From Marinobacter fonticola (GTDB lineage: Bacteria; Pseudomonadota; Gammaproteobacteria; Pseudomonadales; Oleiphilaceae), in NCBI RefSeq assembly GCF_008122265.1, contig NZ_CP043042.1, positions 4,464,001 through 4,528,000 on the forward strand: a stretch of 64,000 nucleotides of DNA. The letters run 5' to 3'. A program made the position numbers and the translations under genes. Positions 18,060-26,007 of the stretch are shown here, piece after piece (within the stretch, counting starts at the first letter, position 1; every line of letters begins with the position of its first letter). The notes under the pieces were generated by a model, which was not told where the DNA came from, searched no databases, and worked only from the letters and a program-made list of their open reading frames with translations.

Positions 18060-19247
18060 ATGGACCTGAACTACTCCCCCGAGCAGGAGGCCTTTCGCGC
18101 GGACGTGCGCCAGTTCCTGCAGGACAACCTGCCCGACGATATCCGCCAGCGCGTCAAAAAACGCCTGCGGCCGGACAAGGCCATGACCCAGCGCTGGCAG
18201 AAAATTCTGTTCGATAAAGGCTGGGGAGGATCGACCTGGCCCAAGGAACACGGCGGCCCAGGCTGGAGCCCGATCGAGCAGTTGATCTTCGAAGAGGAAT
18301 GCGCCCTGGCCGGGGCGCCGCGCCAGCTCGACTTCGGTCTGCGTATGGTGGCACCGGTGATCATGACCTTCGGCAACGAGGAGCAGAAAGAGCGCTTCCT
18401 ACCGGGCATTCTCAATGGCGAGGACTGGTGGTGCCAGGGCTACTCCGAGCCCGGCTCCGGCTCAGATCTGGCCTCTCTCAAAACCAAGGCAGTACGCGAA
18501 GGCGATCACTACGTGGTCAACGGCCAGAAAACCTGGACGACCTTGGGCCAGCATGCGGACTGGATCTTCTGCCTGGTGCGCACCAGCAGCGAAGGCAAGC
18601 CGCAGCAGGGTATCTCCTTCCTGCTGATCGACATGAAAACGCCGGGCATCGACGTACGCCCGATCATCATGCTCGACGGCGAGCACGAGATTAACGAGGT
18701 CTACTTCGACAACGTCAAGGTGCCGGTGGAAAACCTCGTCGGCGAGGAAAACCGGGGCTGGACCTACGCCAAGTTCCTGCTGGGTCACGAGCGCACCGGC
18801 CTGGCCAATGTCGGGCAGTGGAAAGCGCTGATGCGCCGGCTCAAGGAAGTCGCCCGGGAAGAACGCGACGGCGAGCGGCCGTTGATCGAGAACACCCGCT
18901 TCCGTGATCGCCTGGCTCAGCTGGATACCGAACTGCGCGCGCTGGAACTGACGACGCTGCGGGTACTGACCGACGAGAAAGGTCCAGGGCCGCAGGCGTC
19001 GATTCTCAAGATCCGGGGGACCGAGATCGGCCAGGGCCTGTTCGAGCTGTTGATGGAGGCCGGCGGACAAGACGCCATCGCCCATATTCCGGACGCGCTG
19101 GAACTGGATTACGAGGGGCCGCGCGTAGGCTCGTTCGATGCCACGCCAGCCGCAGGCGATTACTTCAACATGCGCAAGTTGTCGATCTTCGGCGGGTCCA
19201 ACGAGATCCAGCGCAACATCATCGCCCAACTGGTTCTGGGCCTGTAA
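18060..19247 (+). CDS. Acyl-CoA dehydrogenase, large-subunit type (PimC-like)
   Basis: The 395-residue flavoenzyme has the N-terminal all-alpha domain (MDLNYSPEQEAFRADVRQFL), the beta domain signature QGYSEPGSGSDLASLKT near 125-141, and a C-terminal FGGSNEIQRNIIAQLVLG motif that binds FAD. It introduces the 2,3-double bond in acyl-CoA. The next gene encodes a second, shorter acyl-CoA dehydrogenase; tandem pairs of this kind, as in pimeloyl-CoA dehydrogenase or steroid side-chain enzymes, often form an alpha2beta2 complex. That pairing is inferred from context. Confidence 0.92.
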   Translation: MDLNYSPEQEAFRADVRQFLQDNLPDDIRQRVKKRLRPDKAMTQRWQKILFDKGWGGSTWPKEHGGPGWSPIEQLIFEEECALAGAPRQLDFGLRMVAPVIMTFGNEEQKERFLPGILNGEDWWCQGYSEPGSGSDLASLKTKAVREGDHYVVNGQKTWTTLGQHADWIFCLVRTSSEGKPQQGISFLLIDMKTPGIDVRPIIMLDGEHEINEVYFDNVKVPVENLVGEENRGWTYAKFLLGHERTGLANVGQWKALMRRLKEVAREERDGERPLIENTRFRDRLAQLDTELRALELTTLRVLTDEKGPGPQASILKIRGTEIGQGLFELLMEAGGQDAIAHIPDALELDYEGPRVGSFDATPAAGDYFNMRKLSIFGGSNEIQRNIIAQLVLGL

Positions 19248-19257
19248 GGAGCGCGTT

Positions 19258-20403
19258 ATGAACTTCAATCTGACCGAAGAGCAGCAGATGCTGCAGGATT
19301 CCCTGCGCCGCTTCCTGGCTAATGAATACGGCTTCGACAAGCGCGGGAAAATCATCGAATCCGGCAAGGGTCTGGACCGCACGACCTGGAACGCCTTCGC
19401 CGAAATGGGCCTGCTGGGCTTTACCTTCCCCGAGGACTACGAGGGTCTGGGCGGTAACGCCATCGACACCATGCTGGTGATGGACTGCTTCGGCAGGGCG
19501 CTGGTGGTCGAGCCCTATCTGGCGACCGTGGTGCTGGGCGGCGGGCTGATCCGCGATGCTGGTTCCGAGGCGCAAAAGGCGGACATCCTGCCGAAGATCG
19601 CCGCCGGTGAGCACTTGCTGGCCTTCGCACACAGCGAGCCGGGCGCCCGCTACAATCTGGCCTACGTGAAAACAACGGCGCAGAAAGACGGCGACAGCTA
19701 CGTTCTCAGTGGCCGCAAGACCGCGGTCATTCACGGCGCGCAGGCGGATCAGCTGATCGTCTCCGCCCGTACTGACTCAAAGTCCGGCGACGCCGAAGGC
19801 CTCTCGCTGTTCCTGGTCGACCGCGAAGTCTCGGGTGTGAGTGTGCAGGACTTCGCCACCCACGACGGCCATCGCACTGCAGAGATCCACTTCGACAATG
19901 TGCGGGTCGGAGCCGACGCATTGATCGGTGAAGCCGGTCAGGCGGGCCCGGTGATCGAGAAGACCGTCGATCTGGGCATTGCCGCACTCTGCGCCGAAGC
20001 GGTGGGTGCCATGGAAGCACTGAACGAGACTACACTAGAGTACGTTAAAACCCGAAAACAGTTCGGCATACCCATCGGCAAGTTCCAGGTGCTGCAGCAT
20101 CGTATGGCGGATATGTTCATCGCCGCCGAGCAGGCCAAATCCATGGCGATCCTGGCCGCCAGCGAGGCGGATTCGGATGACCGCAACAAGCGGCGCGAGG
20201 CCATCTCCATGGCCAAGACCCTGGTGGGCCAGTCCGCCCGCGACGTGGGCCAGCAGGCCGTTCAGCTGCACGGCGGTATGGGCGTGACCGAAGAAATGTT
20301 CGCCGCCCACCTGTTCAAGCGCCTGACCCTGATCAACCTGCTGTTCGGCGACGCCGACCACCATCTGGCCCAGGTCAGCGACGGGCTGCTTAAGAGCGCC
20401 TAA
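19258..20403 (+). CDS. Acyl-CoA dehydrogenase, small-subunit type (PimD-like)
   Basis: The ATG at 19258 lies ten bases after the preceding stop with TAAGGAG before it; the product is 381 residues. The fold is acyl-CoA dehydrogenase (MNFNLTEEQQMLQDSLRRFL; LAFAHSEPGARYNL), but the usual C-terminal FAD-binding GTNEI motif is replaced by LLFGDADHHLAQV. This matches small subunits of heteromeric dehydrogenases such as PimD. It probably contributes half of each active site to a complex with the upstream 395-residue subunit. Confidence 0.9.
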   Translation: MNFNLTEEQQMLQDSLRRFLANEYGFDKRGKIIESGKGLDRTTWNAFAEMGLLGFTFPEDYEGLGGNAIDTMLVMDCFGRALVVEPYLATVVLGGGLIRDAGSEAQKADILPKIAAGEHLLAFAHSEPGARYNLAYVKTTAQKDGDSYVLSGRKTAVIHGAQADQLIVSARTDSKSGDAEGLSLFLVDREVSGVSVQDFATHDGHRTAEIHFDNVRVGADALIGEAGQAGPVIEKTVDLGIAALCAEAVGAMEALNETTLEYVKTRKQFGIPIGKFQVLQHRMADMFIAAEQAKSMAILAASEADSDDRNKRREAISMAKTLVGQSARDVGQQAVQLHGGMGVTEEMFAAHLFKRLTLINLLFGDADHHLAQVSDGLLKSA

Positions 20404-20424
20404 AACAAGACAAGGAGCGACAGC

Positions 20425-21198
20425 ATGAGCGTAAAACAACTTCTCGACCTGACCGGCAAGGTGGCGCTGATCACCGGCGGTTCCCGCGGACTGGGCCTGC
20501 AAATGGCCGAGGCCCTGGGCGAAATGGGCGCCAAGGTGGCCCTCACCGCCCGCAAGCAGCACGAACTGGATGAGGCGGAAAAGCACCTGAAGGCTCAGGG
20601 CGTCGATGTCCTAACTTTGGCGGCGGACATGTCCGACCTGGAAAGCATTCCCGCCGTTGTGGACAAAATCGTCGAAGGCCTGGGCGATATCGATATTCTG
20701 GTCAACAACGCCGGTACCACCTGGGGCGCGCCCGCCGAAGACTACCCGGCGGAAGGCTGGATGAAGGTGATGAACCTCAACGTCAACGCGGTGTTCTTCC
20801 TCACCCAGACCGTGGCCAACACGTGCTTTATCCCGCGCAAGGCCGGCAAGGTGATCAACATCGCCTCCATCGCCGGCCTGTCAGGCAACCCGGAAGCCAT
20901 GAAAACCATCGCCTACAACACCAGCAAGGGTGCGGTGGTGAACTTCACCCGGGCGCTGGCCGCCGAATGGGGCCATCACAACATCAACGTGAATGCCCTG
21001 TGCCCGGGCTTCTTCCCGTCCAAAATGTCCCAGGGGCTGCTCGACGCCCAGGGCGACACCATGCTGGAGCGGATACCGCTGAACCGGTTTGGCGGGGATG
21101 AGGATCTGAAAGGCGCGGCGGTGTTGCTGGCCTCGGAAGCCGGACGGCATATTACCGGGCAGTGTCTGGCGGTGGACGGGGGGACGTTGGTCTCGTGA
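20425..21198 (+). CDS. Short-chain dehydrogenase/reductase
   Basis: The 257-residue SDR has the cofactor loop TGGSRGLGLQMAEALGEMG near residues 16-34, NNAG near 95, and the catalytic Ser...YNTSKGA set, ending with TGQCLAVDGGTLVS. An AAGGAG Shine-Dalgarno precedes the ATG. As the last gene of the operon it may oxidise or reduce a 3-hydroxy- or keto-acyl intermediate, but the substrate is not readable from sequence; gluconate-5-dehydrogenase or RhlG-like annotation would also be given by homology. Confidence 0.9.
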   Translation: MSVKQLLDLTGKVALITGGSRGLGLQMAEALGEMGAKVALTARKQHELDEAEKHLKAQGVDVLTLAADMSDLESIPAVVDKIVEGLGDIDILVNNAGTTWGAPAEDYPAEGWMKVMNLNVNAVFFLTQTVANTCFIPRKAGKVINIASIAGLSGNPEAMKTIAYNTSKGAVVNFTRALAAEWGHHNINVNALCPGFFPSKMSQGLLDAQGDTMLERIPLNRFGGDEDLKGAAVLLASEAGRHITGQCLAVDGGTLVS

Positions 21199-21221
21199 GT
21201 TGAAAAGGCTCCCCCGCAATA

Positions 21222-21313
21222 TGTAGCGGATGCTTCAGCTTCCGAGCGGGCCGCAGGCTCGCCGATAACCCGGGGGCCCTGGCGGGCCCTCCGAAGCTGA
21301 AGCATCGGCTACA
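21222..21313. repeat. REP-like palindromic repeat, copy 2
   Basis: The outer arms TGTAGCGGATGCTTCAGCTTC (21222-21242) and 21293-21313 pair over 21 bases with one mismatch. The inside contains shorter GC-rich dyads, including GGGCCC-TGGC-GGGCCC. It is of the same family and length as the copy at 17911-18003 and lies just after the last gene of the operon, where it may end or stabilise the transcript. Confidence 0.75.
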
Positions 21314-21384
21314 TTTTCCGACACCTCGACGCCATGGAAGACACGTTACCGCTGACAAGGCAGTCGGGCGGCACCGATACGTGT

Positions 21385-21663
21385 TTAACCGTCCCAATGC
21401 GACTCCGGAACCCGCTGCACATGAAAATGTGCCAGCAGGCGGATTGTCGGCCGAATCAGGAACTGGAAACTGCCGATAATAAACAGCCAGATGGCCGCTG
21501 TTTCCAGGGACGGGTATAGAAACAACACACTGCCAACAAAGAACCATATCGCAATCATGAAATCGTTGAGGATGCTCAGGATTTCATAGCGGCGGCGAAT
21601 AACCAGCTGTTCATGGCCGATGGTCAGGGTTAGCGGATTGTCCGTAGTGTCCTCTTGTTTCAT
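21385..21663 (-). CDS. YrhK-like small membrane protein
   Basis: The ATG at 21663, nine bases after AGGAG, gives 92 residues. HEQLVIRRRYEILSILNDFMIAIWFFVGSVLFLYPS and a second hydrophobic segment give two membrane helices, the pattern of the YrhK domain. Function is unknown. It lies alone between the SDR/repeat region and the monooxygenase gene on the same strand as the latter, with about 280 bases between them. Confidence 0.75.
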   Translation of the reverse strand: MKQEDTTDNPLTLTIGHEQLVIRRRYEILSILNDFMIAIWFFVGSVLFLYPSLETAAIWLFIIGSFQFLIRPTIRLLAHFHVQRVPESHWDG

Positions 21664-21931
21664 TCTGCAAAGCTCCTGAGTGCAATGTGGCGTCACTGCC
21701 ATTCTATGGAACCCGCGAACAAGTTGTCGAAACAAGGATGATCATGGTCTTGCTTCAGGCTCGGTTGCGGGCGAGCATGATCTACCTGCTGATGCGCCTC
21801 ATGGGCACCCTGATAAATTGGCCTCATCCGGCGAGTAAATAATGGCCTGAGCACTGAAAGAGGAGGTCCTACTTCATATCAGCGCACGGTACGACGACGG
21901 TGCATGCCCGTGGCTGTACCTCCTCGCGTGT

Positions 21932-21943
21932 CCTGAGGCCTCA
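21932..21943. repeat. 12-bp palindrome over the monooxygenase stop codon
   Basis: CTGAGGCCTCAG is a perfect palindrome that contains the minus-strand stop codon at 21941-21943. It is short and lacks a T-run, so a terminator role is doubtful. Confidence 0.3.
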
Positions 21944-23524
21944 GGCCGGCATTGGCTCCCCCGCAACCGCCCGCAACGCCGCAGACGTTTCGCACCGATA
22001 CTGCTCCGCATCGAACCGGCTTGTCTGCTGCCGGAACGCCCAGGTAAAGCTCGGCCAAAGCGCAGTGTTCTTGCCGTGTTCGTTGACGTACCAGCTGTTG
22101 CAGCCAGTCTCCCACACCGAACCGCCGGACTTGAACTGGAGCATGGCGTTGTATTTCACCTGCGGCTGCTCCTTCACTTCCACCGCGTCCCAGCTTTCCT
22201 GCTTCATCCGCGCCAGGGCATCCATCACGTACTGAATTTGGGACTCGATCATGTAGACCATCGAGCTGTGACCCAGCCCGGTGTTGGGGCCGACCAGCAT
22301 GAAGAAGTTGGGGAAGCCGTGGACGGTGGTGCCCTTGTAGGCCTCGGCGCCCTCTTTCCAGGCGTCCAGCAGATCCTGCCCGTCGCGCCCGAAGATCATC
22401 CCCGGCGCGATCGGCTCCTGGGCCTTGAAACCGGTGCCGAAGATAATGGCGTCCACTTCCCGCTCCACGCCGTTCTTATCCATAACGCCCTTGGCGGTGA
22501 CTTCCCGGATGCCGTCGGTGCGCACGTCCACATGCTCCTGGGCCAGGGCCGGGTAATAGTTGTTGGACAGCAGGATGCGCTTGCAGCCGATGGTGTAGTC
22601 CGGCGTGACTTTCTTGCGCAGTTTCTTGTCCGGGATCTGGCGGCGGATATGCCGGCGGGCCTCCAGTTCGGCGACCTTCATCAGCCGCGGATTGAGTGCC
22701 AGGGCCAGCACCCGGGCTTCCAGTTGCCAGTAGATGGAGTTGCGCAGGGCTGACTGCGCCGCCGGCATCCGGCGGAACAGCGCCTTTTCCCAGCCTTTCA
22801 TCTCACGGTCCGGCTTGGGCATGACCCACGGCGGGGTACGCTGATACAGATCGACGCGGGCGGCCTGCTTCGCCACCTCAGGCACGAACTGGATAGCGCT
22901 GGCGCCGGTGCCGATCACGGCGATCCGCTTGCCTTTCAGGTCGTAGCGGTGGTCCCAGTCCTGGGAATGGAACATCTTGCCCCTGAACGTATCCAGCCCC
23001 TTGATCTTCGGGTACGACGGCGTACTCAGGCCGCCCATGCCGGACACCAGCACGTTGGCGTACATTGTCTCGAATTTCGGCAGTTCGGGATCGTCGATGT
23101 CCAGGGCGTCGCCGGGCTTGAGCCCCTTCTTCTGCATGTAGGCCCACAAAGCCGGACTATCGGCCGTCGCCAGCGTCCACAGGTTGCGCTGCTCATCATA
23201 GTGGGCGGCGGCCAGGTGGGTATTGAAGCGGATATGCGGCATCAGCCCGTACTTCTCGGCGCAGTGGCGCAGGTAGTCGAGAATCTCCGACTGCTGGGCG
23301 TACATGCGCGACCAGTTGGGATTCTGTTCGAACGAAAAGGAGTAAAGCGGCGACTGAACGTCGCAGGCACAGCCGGGATAATGGTTGTCGCGCCAGGTGC
23401 CGCCCACCTCGTTGCCCTGCTCGAGGATCACGAAGTCCTCATAGCCGGCTTCCTTCAGCTTGATCGCCATGCCCAGCCCGGCAAAACCGGTGCCGATAAT
23501 CGCGATAGGCGTGTTCTTGCTCAT
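21941..23524 (-). CDS. FAD-dependent Baeyer-Villiger-type monooxygenase
   Basis: From the ATG at 23524 the product is 527 residues (an ATG six bases upstream at 23530 is also possible, and one at 23584 would run into the operators). The FAD-binding Rossmann loop GTGFAGLGMA is at the N-terminus, a second NADPH loop GTGASAIQFVPE is in the middle, and FRGKMFHSQDW matches the Baeyer-Villiger fingerprint FxGxxxHxxxW. Such enzymes insert oxygen next to a ketone carbonyl, giving esters or lactones. It is divergent from a FabR/DesT-like TetR gene with three operators in between. Confidence 0.92.
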   Translation of the reverse strand: MSKNTPIAIIGTGFAGLGMAIKLKEAGYEDFVILEQGNEVGGTWRDNHYPGCACDVQSPLYSFSFEQNPNWSRMYAQQSEILDYLRHCAEKYGLMPHIRFNTHLAAAHYDEQRNLWTLATADSPALWAYMQKKGLKPGDALDIDDPELPKFETMYANVLVSGMGGLSTPSYPKIKGLDTFRGKMFHSQDWDHRYDLKGKRIAVIGTGASAIQFVPEVAKQAARVDLYQRTPPWVMPKPDREMKGWEKALFRRMPAAQSALRNSIYWQLEARVLALALNPRLMKVAELEARRHIRRQIPDKKLRKKVTPDYTIGCKRILLSNNYYPALAQEHVDVRTDGIREVTAKGVMDKNGVEREVDAIIFGTGFKAQEPIAPGMIFGRDGQDLLDAWKEGAEAYKGTTVHGFPNFFMLVGPNTGLGHSSMVYMIESQIQYVMDALARMKQESWDAVEVKEQPQVKYNAMLQFKSGGSVWETGCNSWYVNEHGKNTALWPSFTWAFRQQTSRFDAEQYRCETSAALRAVAGEPMPA

Positions 23525-23584
23525 AGCCATCCACCTCGTTGCCACCTCCGCTTGCGGAGGCCCATTGTTGTTCGAGTGATTCAT

Positions 23585-23644
23585 GTAGACACTTGTCTAC
23601 GTCGGTATACAGACGTATACATCAACAAGTAGACGCCTGTATAC
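23585..23644. promoter_or_regulatory. Three tandem 16-bp operators between monooxygenase and TetR genes
   Basis: GTAGACACTTGTCTAC (23585-23600), GTATACAGACGTATAC (23605-23620) and GTAGACGCCTGTATAC (23629-23644) share the form GTAKAC-N4-GTMTAC with 6-base arms and a 4-base centre. Centres are 20 and 24 bp apart. The pattern GT..AC...TGT..AC is like the DesT/FabR operators I recall, which fits the adjacent regulator. Binding would block both divergent genes. Confidence 0.8.
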
Positions 23645-23698
23645 TTTCGCTGTTCAATAAATCGTCGTTTTGGCCCACACAGACAAGAAGGCGTCCTG

Positions 23699-24328
23699 AT
23701 GAGCGTGATGACCGGAGGCAAACTGAAGCTGGTACAGGCGGCCCTGCGCCTGACCACGCAGAGTCGCAGCCTGACGTCGCTGGGTCTAAGGGAACTGGCC
23801 CGGGAAGCGGGATTGAATCCGAACACCTTCTACCGGCATTTTCGCAATCTCGACGAGTTCGGTTTACAGGTGCTGGGCTATATCGCCGAGGAAATGAAAG
23901 CGGGCGTCCGTGAGTTGCGTCGCATGGCGGAAAGCTCGGACCAGGCCTCACACGATACCGTGGCGTTCGTCTACAGCTACTTTCTCAGCAACCCGGCCGC
24001 GACCACCGTGGCGGTGCGTGAACTGCACGGACCTTCCGCCATTCTACGCCGCGCCCTGGAAGCCCAGCTGAACGCCAGCGCCCGGGAAATGGCGGAAGAC
24101 ATCATCGAGCGGGAGTTGGTCAGCGGGCTGGACGAGGCGACGATCCACGAGATTTCGCATATGACCATCCGCTACATCCTGTTCCGGGCCATGGACTATA
24201 TCGAGAAGGCGGATCAGCGCGAACGGATCCAGTTGGAAACCGAGCGGTTCATCAACCGCCAGTTTCGGGGGGCGTTGGTGGAGCACCTGTCTCCAGAGGA
24301 GATTGCCGAACGGGTCAGTAAGCACTGA
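23699..24328 (+). CDS. TetR-family regulator, FabR/DesT-like
   Basis: The 209-residue protein has a TetR helix-turn-helix at about residues 28-60 (LTSLGLRELAREAGLNPNTFYRHFRNLDEFGLQ); the SLRELAREAG-FYRHF-DEFGL wording is typical of FabR/DesT, the regulators of unsaturated fatty-acid genes. The helical C-terminal half (FVYSYFLSNPAATTVAVRELHGPSA onwards) also matches that family's lipid-sensing domain. Its likely target is the divergent monooxygenase gene and itself, through the three operators upstream. Confidence 0.85.
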   Translation: MSVMTGGKLKLVQAALRLTTQSRSLTSLGLRELAREAGLNPNTFYRHFRNLDEFGLQVLGYIAEEMKAGVRELRRMAESSDQASHDTVAFVYSYFLSNPAATTVAVRELHGPSAILRRALEAQLNASAREMAEDIIERELVSGLDEATIHEISHMTIRYILFRAMDYIEKADQRERIQLETERFINRQFRGALVEHLSPEEIAERVSKH

Positions 24329-24349
24329 CCCGCCGGCGGGCTGCCGGCC

Positions 24350-24664
24350 TTACTCGCCGGTGGTGTTATAGACGTAGGAATCGACGGTGCCGTCCGCATT
24401 GAAGCGCACCACCAGGTCTGTGGTCTCGGCATCGCTGAAGGCGGACCAGCGGTACTTGCCGTAGGTCCAGGTGCGTTTGCCGTCTTCCAGACCGGTACGC
24501 CAGGGCTCGCCAAACATTTCCTGGATCTCGGCGCGGGTGGTCTGATCGATCCTGATCTCGTCCACGTTGTGGGTGGCAAAGTCCTGACCCACTGTCGCGC
24601 AGCCTGCCACCAGTACCGCAGCCGTCAGAACACCGGCACCCAACAGCGATTTCATGCCTTGCAT
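24350..24664 (-). CDS. SmpA/BamE-like lipoprotein
   Basis: The ATG at 24664, eight bases after GGAG, gives 104 residues. The N-terminus is a lipoprotein signal with lipobox LVAGC (Cys22). The remainder has the small BamE/OmlA fold pattern: IDQTTRAEIQEMFGEPWRTGLEDGKRTWTYGKYRWS, with the G-P-W turn. It is not the essential BamE itself by context; it is a paralogue of unknown role, anchored in the outer membrane. It is convergent with the FabR-like gene and follows the DMT transporter gene on its own strand. Confidence 0.8.
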   Translation of the reverse strand: MQGMKSLLGAGVLTAAVLVAGCATVGQDFATHNVDEIRIDQTTRAEIQEMFGEPWRTGLEDGKRTWTYGKYRWSAFSDAETTDLVVRFNADGTVDSYVYNTTGE

Positions 24665-24722
24665 AACAACATCTCCGGGGGTTGATTTGCCTCCATCATA
24701 CCGCTTCACCTGCCGCTTTCGA

Positions 24723-25631
24723 TTACGGACCCGTAACGCCCCGGGGTCGCCGCGCAGGGCGCAAGAAGATCCGATGTCCGAAAAAGAAAAGCGCCAGACC
24801 GGCGAGAATCAGCCCGCTACCCAAAGCCAGTGCCGCCGAGATAATTTCCCCGTTGAGCCACTGCCCCAGGTACAGGGCAAACACGGGGGTAATCAGCGTT
24901 ACCAGCGCCACCGTGCTGGCCGAGAGATGCCGCAGCACGTGGTAGTAGCTGACGAACCCCAGCAACGAACCGAATAGTGCGAGATACACAATCGCCCAGG
25001 GCGACGCCGACGACCAGTCGACTGACGGAACCGACCCATCCAGCACAAGCCAGGTGACCGCGAAAAACGGCTGGCTCAGCAGCAAGGTGCCAACCGTCTG
25101 CGCCAATGGATGCGCCGGCGACGCTGTTTTCTTGACCATGACCGCGCTATAGCTGAACAGCGCAACCGCCACCAGAATCAGTAACACGCCGGGAACAATG
25201 TCCCGACCGATTGCCACATCATCCAGAAAGATCGCCCCCAAACCGGCCAACGCAACGACACAGGCTATCCAGCGATAAACCGGCAGTGGTGGCTCATTCA
25301 GCAGCCATTGCGCGAGTAATGCCGACAACAAAGGCGAGAGCCCAAAAAGCACTGAGATAAGGCCTGACGGTACGGTCTGCGCCGCCACATAACTCAGGCT
25401 CAGCGCGCCATAAACACCGAGCAGCGCATAGCCGTATGCCCGCAGATGCGGCCCGCGCCAGGACAGCGGAATGCGCAACGCCCGCAGCAGCAGCCAACCC
25501 AGCACCGCGGCAATGGCCATACGGGACCACGCGGCCATGATGGGATGGATGGTTTCGCCACTCCAGACGATGCCGAGCGGCGTGGTGGACCAGACAAGAA
25601 CGACGATCAGGTAAGCTGCCGGGACGTGCAT
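24723..25631 (-). CDS. EamA-family (DMT) transporter with attenuator-like leader
   Basis: From the ATG at 25631 (AAGGAA upstream) the product is 302 residues with ten hydrophobic helices in two EamA repeats: PAAYLIVVLVWSTTPLGIVW at the start and LITPVFALYLGQWLNGE near the end, a signature of the RhaT/YdcZ-type branch. The C-terminus is rich in basic residues. The substrate is unknown. A strong terminator lies 62 bases upstream of the start on the same strand, preceded by a possible leader peptide, so expression may be controlled by attenuation. Confidence 0.88.
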   Translation of the reverse strand: MHVPAAYLIVVLVWSTTPLGIVWSGETIHPIMAAWSRMAIAAVLGWLLLRALRIPLSWRGPHLRAYGYALLGVYGALSLSYVAAQTVPSGLISVLFGLSPLLSALLAQWLLNEPPLPVYRWIACVVALAGLGAIFLDDVAIGRDIVPGVLLILVAVALFSYSAVMVKKTASPAHPLAQTVGTLLLSQPFFAVTWLVLDGSVPSVDWSSASPWAIVYLALFGSLLGFVSYYHVLRHLSASTVALVTLITPVFALYLGQWLNGEIISAALALGSGLILAGLALFFFGHRIFLRPARRPRGVTGP

Positions 25632-25693
25632 GGGGTTCCTTCTCCAGTGGGCTCCGTAGAAAAAATCCCCTAAAACCCAACACCTCCGCCCCA

Positions 25694-25731
25694 ACGAAAA
25701 AGACCGCAGGGCAAGAAGCGCTGCGGTCTTT
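25694..25731 (-). terminator. Terminator hairpin in the leader of the DMT gene
   Basis: On the minus strand AAAGACCGCAG and CTGCGGTCTTT (25699-25709/25721-25731) form a perfect 11-bp stem with an 11-base loop, followed by a T-run. It lies between a short leader ORF and the transporter start, the usual place for an attenuator. It could instead be the end of an unrelated transcript from upstream. Confidence 0.8.
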
Positions 25732-25749
25732 GGGAGATTCGATTCTGAT

Positions 25750-25839
25750 TCAGCAGTCGGCGTCTCCAGCCCCAGCGCATGACACACGGGCCCACAGGAC
25801 CACGCGCATTAGGCGCGCCAGTCGGCGGGCGTCGGTCAT
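25750..25839 (-). CDS. Candidate leader peptide of an attenuator
   Basis: A 29-codon frame on the minus strand ends 18 bases before the terminator hairpin. It contains LARLMRVVLW, with a cluster of Leu and Val codons that would be a modest branched-chain amino acid sensor. GCGCTG inside the frame can pair with CAGCGC in the terminator, a possible anti-terminator. The Shine-Dalgarno is weak and the codon run is not extreme, so this is a candidate only. Confidence 0.3.
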   Translation of the reverse strand: MTDARRLARLMRVVLWARVSCAGAGDADC

Positions 25840-26007
25840 TGCTGGAAGGCGGGTTGGCATCGAAGACTATTCCGGTTGGGAACGGTTGCTGAAACAGAAA
25901 TCAAGCATGCCCGGCGGAGATAGAGGTGTCAACGCGAGATATTCACTGTTGCGGGCCGGTTTGGCTTCCTCCCTTGTATTTCGGCCTGGAAGCCAGCCTT
26001 GAACGCA

